From: Pseudolabrys sp. | GTDB lineage: Bacteria; Pseudomonadota; Alphaproteobacteria; Rhizobiales; Xanthobacteraceae | Direction: 5' to 3' | DNA: 64,000 nt | Assembly: GCA_030684935.1 (NCBI GenBank) | Contig: JAUXXH010000023.1 | Span: 62,001-126,000, forward strand | Notes under the pieces: generated by a model | Told to the model about the DNA's origin: nothing | The model's database searches: none | What the model saw: the letters and a program-made list of their open reading frames with translations, nothing else | Part shown: piece after piece, positions 57,615-64,000 of the stretch | How positions within the stretch are numbered: the stretch's first letter is position 1 | Layout: every line of letters begins with the position of its first letter | Made by a program: the position numbers and the translations under genes

Positions 57615-58379
57615 ATGCCCCTGATCGAAGTAGATGACGTTTCGCTGGCCTACGACACGCCGGCCGGCCGGGTCCAAGGCGTGCTGGGCGCGACCTTCAA
57701 TATGGAAGAGTCCGAATTCCTCTGCCTGGTCGGCCCCAGCGGCTGCGGCAAATCGACCTTGCTCAACATCATCGCCGGATTTCTGACCCCGACCGGCGGC
57801 GAAATCCGCATCGGCGGCAAGAAGGTCAGCGGCCACGGCATGGACCGCGGCGTTGTGTTTCAGGATTTCGCGCAGCTGTTTCCGTGGCGGACGGCGCTGG
57901 GCAATGTCGCGTTCGGCCTTGAAATGAAGGGCATGGGGAAGGAGGAGCGCGAGGAGATCGCGCTCCAGCAACTGAAGCTGGTGAAGCTGGAAAAGTTCGC
58001 CAATTCCTATCCGCACCATCTGTCCGGCGGCATGCAGCAGCGCGTCGCGATCGCCCGTGCGCTGGCCTATAACCCGGCCGTGCTGCTGATGGACGAGCCG
58101 TTCGCCGCGCTCGACGCCATGACCCGCGACGACATGCAGCGGCTGCTGGCCGATGTGTGGAAGACCACCGGCAAGACCATCATCTACGTGACGCACAATG
58201 TCGCCGAGGCGGTGTATCTCGCCGACCGCGTCATCGTGATGACGCCGCATCCGGGCACCGTGAAGGCCGAAATTCCGATCATGCTGCCGCGGCCGCGCGA
58301 TCCGCTCAGTCTCGAATTTCTCGAACACCAGAAGCAGCTTCTCAATTACCTGGGTCAGGGCACCAGCAAGGCGGCCTGA
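57615..58379 (+). CDS. ABC transporter ATP-binding protein (SsuB/TauB family)
   Basis: A 254-residue ATPase. Walker A is GPSGCGKST near residue 40, the Q-loop VVFQDFAQLFPWRT near 85, the signature LSGGMQQRVAIARALA near 138 and Walker B LLMDEPFAALDA near 165. It powers the two permeases upstream. The ATG at 57615 has GGAGAGAAG just upstream. Confidence 0.94.
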   Translation: MPLIEVDDVSLAYDTPAGRVQGVLGATFNMEESEFLCLVGPSGCGKSTLLNIIAGFLTPTGGEIRIGGKKVSGHGMDRGVVFQDFAQLFPWRTALGNVAFGLEMKGMGKEEREEIALQQLKLVKLEKFANSYPHHLSGGMQQRVAIARALAYNPAVLLMDEPFAALDAMTRDDMQRLLADVWKTTGKTIIYVTHNVAEAVYLADRVIVMTPHPGTVKAEIPIMLPRPRDPLSLEFLEHQKQLLNYLGQGTSKAA

Positions 58380-58428
58380 CCGCAACAAGGCGAAAACGCC
58401 AAATCGACAACCCTGAGGAGGAAGTGCC

Positions 58429-59427
58429 ATGACGATTCTGCGAACGGGAATGAACCGCCGGCAATATCTGGCGGCAACCGGAGCCACAGTTGTGGCGGCC
58501 GGGCTCGGCGGCATTGGACCCGCCACGGCGGCAACTGTTGTCCGGCAAGGCTACCAGACCAACATGTGGGGCATGCCGACCTATTACCTGCTCAAGTCCG
58601 GTCTGCTCGAGAAACGCGGTCTCAAGATGGAAGAATTCGCGGTGCCATCGGGCAACCTGACCATGCAGCAGATGGTCGCGCGCCAGGTCGACCTCGGCAC
58701 CTATGCCGGTCCCTCGTTCATCCTCGGCCACGACAAGGGCGACCTGGTCGGCATCGCGGTCATCCAGAACGTCGGCAAGACGGCCCAGGTGATGGCCCGC
58801 AAGGAACTCGGCATCACCAAGATCGAGCAGTTGCGCGGCAAGAAGGTCGCCAACCAGACCGGCTCCTCGACCGGTAATATCTTCGTCGACCAGATCGCGG
58901 CCGGCGCCGGCCTGAAGAAGGGCGACTTCGAGGAAGTCCGCATGAACACCAACGACATGGTGGCGGCGATGGCGGCCAAGACCGTCGACGCCATGGTCAC
59001 GGTCGAGCCGTTCAATGCCATTGCCGAGGACGACGGGCTGGCCGTGACGCTGGTCGACTTCTTCTCGTTCGACAAACTGCCGGTGTTCATGGCGGCGACG
59101 TCGGACTTCGTCCAGAAGAACCCGGACGCGGTGGTGGCCTACCTGAGGGCGTGGCTCGATGTCGCCAACGACTTCAAGACCAACCCCGACAAGGTCGCGG
59201 ATGTGATCTACTCGTTCTTCACCGGCAAGGGTTATTCGATGTCGAAGGCCACGTTCAAGAAGGCCCTGTCGCGGGTCGAAGTGGATCCGGGCTTCCCCAA
59301 GGACCTGCAGGGCTACCTCGATGGCCATGCCAAGATACTTCTCGAAACCCGGAAGATCAGCAAGATTCCGGACTGGAAAAAGGCGCTGCGCCCGGAGTTC
59401 ATGGACAAAGCCCGCGCGCAGGCTTAA
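58429..59427 (+). CDS. ABC transporter substrate-binding protein (NMT1/SsuA-like)
   Basis: A 332-residue binding protein with a Tat-type signal (NRRQYLAATGATVVAAGL near residue 7) and cleavage after ATAA near 36. The NMT1/THI5-like domain has WGMPTYYLLKSGLLEKRGLK, the start of the binding fold, and LRGKKVANQTGSSTGNIFVDQ near 140. It should capture the substrate in the periplasm for the two permeases. The substrate is unknown, but sulfonates, thiamine precursors and aromatic acids are used by relatives. Confidence 0.88.
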   Translation: MTILRTGMNRRQYLAATGATVVAAGLGGIGPATAATVVRQGYQTNMWGMPTYYLLKSGLLEKRGLKMEEFAVPSGNLTMQQMVARQVDLGTYAGPSFILGHDKGDLVGIAVIQNVGKTAQVMARKELGITKIEQLRGKKVANQTGSSTGNIFVDQIAAGAGLKKGDFEEVRMNTNDMVAAMAAKTVDAMVTVEPFNAIAEDDGLAVTLVDFFSFDKLPVFMAATSDFVQKNPDAVVAYLRAWLDVANDFKTNPDKVADVIYSFFTGKGYSMSKATFKKALSRVEVDPGFPKDLQGYLDGHAKILLETRKISKIPDWKKALRPEFMDKARAQA

Positions 59428-59487
59428 TCACTGCCCACAGCCGCCGCGCCCGCCCTGGGTGCGCCGCGGCGATGGCCGACGACAAAA

Positions 59488-59513
59488 AAGGCCGGCGGTT
59501 GACGCCGGCCTTT
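59488..59513 (+). terminator. Rho-independent terminator after the ABC operon
   Basis: An 11-bp stem, AAAGGCCGGCG and CGCCGGCCTTT, with a short loop, preceded by an A run on the left and followed by TGGTCTT. It separates the ABC operon from the LVIVD-repeat gene. Confidence 0.65.
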
Positions 59514-59577
59514 GGTCTTGCAAAGCATCCAAAACAGCCCTTCGCGTTCACCTTCGTTGCATGGAATGGAGAGTTAG

Positions 59578-60825
59578 ATGACCGTTACGGATACAGGCTC
59601 GCCGAACAAAAACGCTGCCGAGCCGGTCTCGTGGAATTTCAAGCTGCTGGCCCAGAACGATCTCGGCGGCTTCGGCGGCATGGGCGAAGGCATCGCCGTG
59701 CAGATCGCCAAGGACGGCCGCCGCATCGCCTGGATCGCGCATGAAAGCGGCCCGAAGAACTTCACCGGCGTCGACGTGACCGATCCGCGCAACCCGAAGG
59801 TGGTGGTGCAGACCGAGCTGCCGACGACGCACATGCGCTCCAACTCGCTCGACCTGTCCGGCGACATCCTCTCGGTCGCGTACCAGACCAAGAAAGTCGG
59901 CCAGCAGCCGGCCGGTCTCGAACTGTTCGACGTGTCGGTGCCGGAAAAGCCGCGCTCGATCTCGTTCTTCGATTGCTCCGGCCCGACCTCGCGCGGCGTC
60001 CACCAGCTGTGGTTCTGCGACGGCGAATTCGTCCACATGGCGTCCGGCGCGCCCGACTTCAAGCCGAGCCACCCGAACGACGACCAGTTCTACCGCTGCA
60101 TCGACGTGCGCAATCCGTCCAAGCCGGTCGAAGTCGGCCGCTGGTGGATGCCCGGCACCTCGGCCACCGACAACGTCGCGCCGCCGCCGCGCCACCCGAT
60201 GGACAAGGGCTATCGCGCCCACAACACCAACGTCTATCCGCAGCGGCCGGACCGGCTCTACCTCTGCTACATCGACGGCGGCATGTTCGTGATGGATATC
60301 AAGGACAAGGCCAATCCGAAGGTGATCTCGCACTGGACCAACTCGCCGCCTTACACCGGCTTCATGCACACCGCCGTGCCGCTGTTCGACCGCGGCCTCA
60401 TGCTGGTGACCGACGAATCGACCGAGAACAACGCGTCGGACTGGCCGAAGCTGGTCTGGATTCTCGACGCCCGCGACGAGAGCAATCTGGTGCCGATCTC
60501 GACCTGCCCGATGCCGCCGGTCGACGCCTACAAGGATCGCGGCGGCCGTTTCGGCGCGCACAACATCCACGAAAACACGCCGGTGCCGACCGCCTGGCAG
60601 TCGGACCAGATCGTGTTCGGCACGTTCTTCAACGGCGGCCTGCGCGCTTTCGACATTTCCAACGCCTACCAGCCGAAGGAAATCGCGGCGTTCGTGCCGG
60701 CGGCGCCGAAGGGCTCGACCATCGGCGCCATTCAGCTCAACGACGTCTATGTCGACGAGCGCGGCATCGTCTACACCGTCGACCGGTTCTCCGGCGGCCT
60801 TTACGTGCTGGAAATGGACTTCTAG
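59578..60825 (+). CDS. LVIVD-repeat beta-propeller protein
   Basis: A 415-residue protein made of repeated strands such as FTGVDVTDPRNPKVVVQTE, GLELFDVSVPEKPRSISFF and MFVMDIKDKANPKVISHW. These are LVIVD repeats, which fold into a beta-propeller. No signal peptide is seen, so the protein is cytoplasmic or uses another route. Many His residues sit in loops (HMRSNSLDLS, GVHQLWF, HNTNVYPQ, HTAVPLF, HNIHENTP), which may bind metal. It follows the ABC operon and may share its substrate, but the function is unknown. GGAGAG is 4-9 bases before the ATG. Confidence 0.8.
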   Translation: MTVTDTGSPNKNAAEPVSWNFKLLAQNDLGGFGGMGEGIAVQIAKDGRRIAWIAHESGPKNFTGVDVTDPRNPKVVVQTELPTTHMRSNSLDLSGDILSVAYQTKKVGQQPAGLELFDVSVPEKPRSISFFDCSGPTSRGVHQLWFCDGEFVHMASGAPDFKPSHPNDDQFYRCIDVRNPSKPVEVGRWWMPGTSATDNVAPPPRHPMDKGYRAHNTNVYPQRPDRLYLCYIDGGMFVMDIKDKANPKVISHWTNSPPYTGFMHTAVPLFDRGLMLVTDESTENNASDWPKLVWILDARDESNLVPISTCPMPPVDAYKDRGGRFGAHNIHENTPVPTAWQSDQIVFGTFFNGGLRAFDISNAYQPKEIAAFVPAAPKGSTIGAIQLNDVYVDERGIVYTVDRFSGGLYVLEMDF

Positions 60826-60848
60826 TCCCAAGTACGCGGCGCACTCAT

Positions 60849-60921
60849 GCTCCGCTCATTCCCGCGAAAGCGGGAATCCAGAGCCAAGAACTGGGTCCCC
60901 GCTTCCGCGGGGACGAGCGGA
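60849..60921. repeat. Intergenic palindromic repeat (TTCCCGCGAAAGCGGGAA type)
   Basis: Two hairpins in a row: TTCCCGCGAAAGCGGGAA and CCCCGCTTCCGCGGGG. They lie after the LVIVD gene, where they could also end its transcript. Confidence 0.7.
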
Positions 60922-61000
60922 GTACGACGTCGCGTCTGGACACACTGTCCTTGCGGTGTTTACTGAACCGTCCCCGGTTCGAGGGCGTTGACGGTATGTC

Positions 61001-62014
61001 ATGAACGAGATCTTTCCCTCCCCGGCCGCCGGACCATTGGGACGCAGGCTCCGGCGCGCCCGCGGCGCCCGCGTGCCCGTCACCGTCCTCACCGGCTTCC
61101 TCGGCGCCGGCAAGACCACGCTGCTGCGCCGCTTCCTTGGCACCCCCGAGGGCCAGGGTACCGCGGTGGTGGTCAACGAATTCGGCGCCGCCGGCATCGA
61201 CGACGCGCTGATCCGCGCCAGCGCCGACGAAACCGTGCTGCTCGGCAATGGCTGCATGTGCTGCATCACCCGCAGCGACCTCCAGGAAGCGCTGCGCCGC
61301 ATGGTGATCGAGCGCGACCGCGGTGAGATTCCGGATTTCCGCCGCATCGTGATCGAGACCAGCGGCCTGGCCGATCCGAGCCCGATCCTGCAGACCTTCG
61401 CCACCGATCGCGCTCTGGGCGAGGAATTCCACGTCGAGGTGGTGGTCACCGTCATCGACGCCGAGAACGGCCTCGACACGCTCGGCTGGTCGTCGGAAGC
61501 CCGCAAGCAGGCGATCCTGGCCGACCGGCTGGTGATTACCAAGACCGATATCGCCGGCGAGAGCGCCGCTTCCGCGCTGGCGGCGCGGCTGCGGGCGCTC
61601 AATCCGGGCGCCGAAATTCTCGAAGCCGTCAGCGGCGACCTCGACCCGACGCGGTTGACCGAACCGGTCACCATCGAGCGCAACGCCTTTGTCGCCGAGG
61701 CCGAGCACAGCGACGGCATCGGCAGCTTCGTCCTCACACAGGACAGCCCGATGCCATGGCCGGTGTTTGCCCGCTGCATGGACACGCTGATCGCGCTGCG
61801 CGGCACCGATCTCTTGCGCGTGAAGGGCTTCCTCGACGTCGAGGGCTGCCGCGGCCCGGTGGTGGTGCAGTTCGTGCAGCATCTGGCGCATCCGCCGGTC
61901 GAGCTTGAACTGTGGCCCGACAACAACCGCCAGAGCCGGGTGGTGTTCATCACCCGCAACATTCTGGAAAAGCAGGTGCGCGATCTGTTCGCCGCGGTCC
62001 GGGCGCTGGTTTAA
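61001..62014 (+). CDS. CobW family GTP-binding metallochaperone
   Basis: A 337-residue COG0523 GTPase. The P-loop TGFLGAGKTTLLRR is near residue 29, the metal-binding CMCC motif in GNGCMCCITRSDL near 86, and the NKxD-like guanine motif is TKTD in VITKTDIAG near 185. The C-terminal CobW_C domain ends near 330. The family delivers zinc, cobalt or iron to client enzymes; the metal and client here are unknown. It may serve the LVIVD protein or the MetF-like enzyme next to it. Its stop overlaps the stop of the facing gene by four bases. Confidence 0.9.
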   Translation: MNEIFPSPAAGPLGRRLRRARGARVPVTVLTGFLGAGKTTLLRRFLGTPEGQGTAVVVNEFGAAGIDDALIRASADETVLLGNGCMCCITRSDLQEALRRMVIERDRGEIPDFRRIVIETSGLADPSPILQTFATDRALGEEFHVEVVVTVIDAENGLDTLGWSSEARKQAILADRLVITKTDIAGESAASALAARLRALNPGAEILEAVSGDLDPTRLTEPVTIERNAFVAEAEHSDGIGSFVLTQDSPMPWPVFARCMDTLIALRGTDLLRVKGFLDVEGCRGPVVVQFVQHLAHPPVELELWPDNNRQSRVVFITRNILEKQVRDLFAAVRALV

Positions 62015-62937
62015 GCGCCGAGACGCGGGATGCTCGCGCGTACAGCACTGATGACATCCGGCACCGCCGCGTCGTTGTTCGGCGCCATGATGTGCACCCC
62101 AGCGACATACGGCAGCTCCGACAGTTCGCGCACGATGTTGATGCAGACCTGGCGGCCTTCCGCCGCCGGATCGGTCGCCGCCTCCATGCGTTCGATGAGT
62201 GCGTCGGGAATGACCGCGCCGTACAGTTTCTCCTTGATCCAGCGCGCCGACTTGGCCGAGCGCAGCGGCACCACGCCGATCAGGAAGCTAAGCTGGCCGG
62301 CGAGGCCGTGCTCGGCCAGCCGCGCCATGTAGCGCCGCACCACGCCGGCATCCATGCAGAACTGGGTCTGGATGAATTGCGCACCGGCCTCGTGCTTGGC
62401 CTTGAGCCCGGCCGGTATCCAGCCGGGCGGTGGATCAATTGGATTGTCCGCGCCGCCGAGAAAGAACTCGGCGCGGCCACCGACCTTGCGGCCCGACGGC
62501 AATTCGCCGCTGTCGCGGAGCTGGCGCGCCATGGCGAGCAGTTGCCGCGGATCAAGGTCGAACACCGGCTTGGCGTCGGGCTGATCGCCCGCGTCCGGAT
62601 CGTCGCCGCGCAGCACGAGAATATTGCGCACGCCGGACGCGGCGGCCCCGATCAGTTCGCTTTGCAAAGCAATACGGTTGCGGTCGCGGCAGGTGAACTG
62701 AAGGATCGGCTCGATGCCCTCATCCACCAGCATGGCCGCCGCCGTCACCGCGCCGAGATGCGGACGGGCGCCGGCGCCGTCGGTGATATTGACCGCGTCG
62801 GCCAGGCCCTTGAGCGGCAGCGCCTTGGCCATCAGGTCGTTGCGGTCGAACGACACCGGCGGCGTCACCTCGGCGGTGATGACAAAACGGCCGGCGGCGA
62901 GCTTGTCCTGCAGGCTGCTGTGCGGGGTTTTTACCAT
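62011..62937 (-). CDS. Methylenetetrahydrofolate reductase-like protein
   Basis: A 308-residue protein of the MetF/MTHFR fold. FVITAEVTPP near residue 20 holds the catalytic-type Glu, NITDGAGAR near 50, LQFTCRDRNR near 80 with the folate/FAD contact region, LVLRGDDPDAGD near 108 and AQFIQTQFCMD near 188. It has no C-terminal regulatory domain. It may reduce methylene-THF for methionine synthesis or serve C1 metabolism, since short MetF-like proteins are also used in methyl-transfer pathways. The ATG at 62937 is chosen. It is divergent from the CoA-transferase genes. Confidence 0.85.
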   Translation of the reverse strand: MVKTPHSSLQDKLAAGRFVITAEVTPPVSFDRNDLMAKALPLKGLADAVNITDGAGARPHLGAVTAAAMLVDEGIEPILQFTCRDRNRIALQSELIGAAASGVRNILVLRGDDPDAGDQPDAKPVFDLDPRQLLAMARQLRDSGELPSGRKVGGRAEFFLGGADNPIDPPPGWIPAGLKAKHEAGAQFIQTQFCMDAGVVRRYMARLAEHGLAGQLSFLIGVVPLRSAKSARWIKEKLYGAVIPDALIERMEAATDPAAEGRQVCINIVRELSELPYVAGVHIMAPNNDAAVPDVISAVRASIPRLGA

Positions 62938-62997
62938 GCAACTCAGGTCGCAAAATCCAGTGGACCTGGCAAGCGCAACAGTGAGACATTGCCCACC

Positions 62998-63822
62998 ATG
63001 ACCGCGTTTCAGACCGTAAAATCGCTCGACGAGGCGCTCCTGCCCATCGTCGATGGCTGCCTGCTGGTGGTGCCGCGCGAAGTGTCCGGCGTGCCGATGA
63101 CGGCGACGCGGGCGCTGGTGCGCCGTGGCGTGAGAGATCTGCATCTGGTGGCGCTGCCCACCTCCAGCCTGCAGGCCGACCTGCTGATCGGCGCCGGCTG
63201 CGTGGCGACGCTGGAAACCTCGGCCGTCAGTCTCGGCGAATACGGCCCGGCGCCGCGTTTCAGTGCCGCCATTCTTGGCCGCACCATCACGATGAAGGAC
63301 GCCACCTGCCCGGCGCTGCACAGCGCACTGCAAGCCGCGGAAAAAGGCGTGCCATTCATGCCGCTGCGCGGGCTGATCGGATCGGACGTTCTGAAATACC
63401 GCGACGACTGGAAGGTGATCGACAGCCCGTTCGGCAATGCCGATCCGATCGTCCTGCTGCCTGCCATCAAACCGGACGTGGCGCTGTTCCACGCGCCGAT
63501 GGCCGACCGTTTCGGCAATGTCTGGATCGGCCGGCAGCGCGAGCTCGCCACCATGGCGCATGCCGCCGACAAGACCATCGCGACGGTTGAGAAAATCCAC
63601 GACGGCAATCTGTTGGATGACCCGATCCTCGCCGCCGGCACGTTGCCGGGCTTCTATGTCGAGAGCGTTGCCGTGTGCGAGCGCGGCGCCTGGCCTTTGC
63701 CGCTGCCGGATCATTACAGCGCCGATGGCGAACACCTCGCGCTGTACGCCAGGATGGCGGCAACGGCGGAGGGTTTTGCGGAGTATGTGGACCGGTATGT
63801 GCATGACAAACGAGCGGCTTAA
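62998..63822 (+). CDS. CoA-transferase subunit A-like protein
   Basis: A 274-residue protein of the family I CoA-transferase type (glutaconate CoA-transferase alpha-like), with SGVPMTATRALVRRGVRDLHLV near residue 30 (the part PMTATRALVRRGVRDLHL) and PDVALFHAPMADRFGNVWI near 160. The partner subunit gene seems to begin at 63934. Together they would swap CoA between an organic acid and an acyl-CoA. The substrate is unknown. It starts 60 bases from the divergent MetF-like gene. Confidence 0.82.
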   Translation: MTAFQTVKSLDEALLPIVDGCLLVVPREVSGVPMTATRALVRRGVRDLHLVALPTSSLQADLLIGAGCVATLETSAVSLGEYGPAPRFSAAILGRTITMKDATCPALHSALQAAEKGVPFMPLRGLIGSDVLKYRDDWKVIDSPFGNADPIVLLPAIKPDVALFHAPMADRFGNVWIGRQRELATMAHAADKTIATVEKIHDGNLLDDPILAAGTLPGFYVESVAVCERGAWPLPLPDHYSADGEHLALYARMAATAEGFAEYVDRYVHDKRAA

Positions 63823-63834
63823 CTCAGCGGTGTC

Positions 63835-63919
63835 ATGGCCGGGCTTGTCCCGGCCATCCCGCTTAGGATGGCCTCGCGCTCTCCTAAGCGAGATCGCCGG
63901 GACAAGCCCGGCGATGACA
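63835..63919. repeat. Inverted palindromic repeat between the CoA-transferase genes
   Basis: Two inverted copies of the GCCGGGCTTGTCCCGGC family face each other: TGTCATGGCCGGGCTTGTCC at the left and GCCGGGACAAGCCCGGCGATGACA at the right. Between them a second arm, CGCTTAGGA and TCCTAAGCG, can pair. The element splits the two probable subunit genes. Confidence 0.78.
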
Positions 63920-63933
63920 ATCGAGAGGACTGC

Positions 63934-64000
63934 GTGAACGCAACTTTCCGCCCCGAAGAGCTCCTCGCCGACCAGATCGCGCAGTTGATCGGCGATGTGC
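63934..64000 (+). CDS. Probable CoA-transferase subunit B (partial, 3' end off the window)
   Basis: Only 22 residues are visible (NATFRPEELLADQIAQLIGD). The start is GTG at 63934 with GAGAGGA upstream, and the frame stays open to the window edge. The call rests on its place directly after the subunit A-like gene and on the LADQIAQLIGD-type opening seen in CoA-transferase beta subunits. It should be treated as tentative. Confidence 0.5.
   Translation, partial: MNATFRPEELLADQIAQLIGDV

Overview
The window is chromosomal DNA of a high-GC alphaproteobacterium of the order Hyphomicrobiales (Rhizobiales), most like the Bradyrhizobium/Xanthobacteraceae side of the order. The support is gene order. 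A cytochrome c (CycM type), kdsB and pheA lie together at 2.5-5.0 kb. The block pckA, chvI, chvG, short hprK, PTS EIIA, HPr, ahcY runs from 30.7 to 40.4 kb. Palindromic repeats of types common in this order are scattered through the window. This identification is inference, because no rRNA or tRNA gene was seen.

Layout. 0-2.3 kb: two tandem YejA-type peptide-binding proteins, the left one cut by the window edge. 2.5-8.2 kb: cytochrome c, KDO activation (kdsB), phenylalanine synthesis (pheA), two divergent SDR oxidoreductases, an orphan HWE kinase and a small translational-machinery-type protein. 8.3-18.9 kb: a chemoreceptor, a salicylyl-CoA-hydroxylase-like flavoprotein, a CopD-like membrane protein, phosphomannomutase, an aspartic protease, the helicase hrpB, UDP-glucose dehydrogenase and an acyltransferase. 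19.0-22.1 kb: polA. 22.2-27.2 kb: a probable catabolic locus with RidA, a FadR-type regulator, a Bug-type solute receptor and two tandem alpha/beta hydrolases. 27.4-30.6 kb: a DUF2865 protein, an LhgO-like oxidase and a lytic transglycosylase.

30.7-40.4 kb is the envelope-stress and carbon/nitrogen PTS block ending in ahcY, with a second HWE kinase and a HugZ protein inside it. A GT39 glycosyltransferase and lepA follow. 43.9-48.9 kb is an accessory island. It holds a DUF4258/DUF2283 pair, a ribbon-helix-helix protein, a DJ-1 protein, a complete IS1595-family element carrying a DUF3800 passenger gene, and a MazE/MazF pair. 49-54.7 kb holds a secreted lipase, an M24-fold protein next to lrgA/lrgB, several small proteins and a GST. 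54.7-60.8 kb is an ABC uptake system with two different permeases, facing a beta-hydroxyacid dehydrogenase and followed by an LVIVD-repeat protein. 61-64 kb holds a CobW GTPase, a MetF-like reductase and a CoA-transferase pair cut by the right edge.

The most notable observations are these. (1) The IS1595-family element has matching 26-bp inverted ends and a target duplication, and it encloses a DUF3800 gene and a 54-residue gene. (2) Palindromic repeats lie in frame inside polA and hrpB. (3) PolA has Lys in place of the first metal-binding Asp of its proofreading site. (4) The M24 protein has Cys in place of one metal-binding Asp. (5) Inverted-repeat operator candidates lie upstream of ahcY, of mazEF and of the Bug/hydrolase locus.
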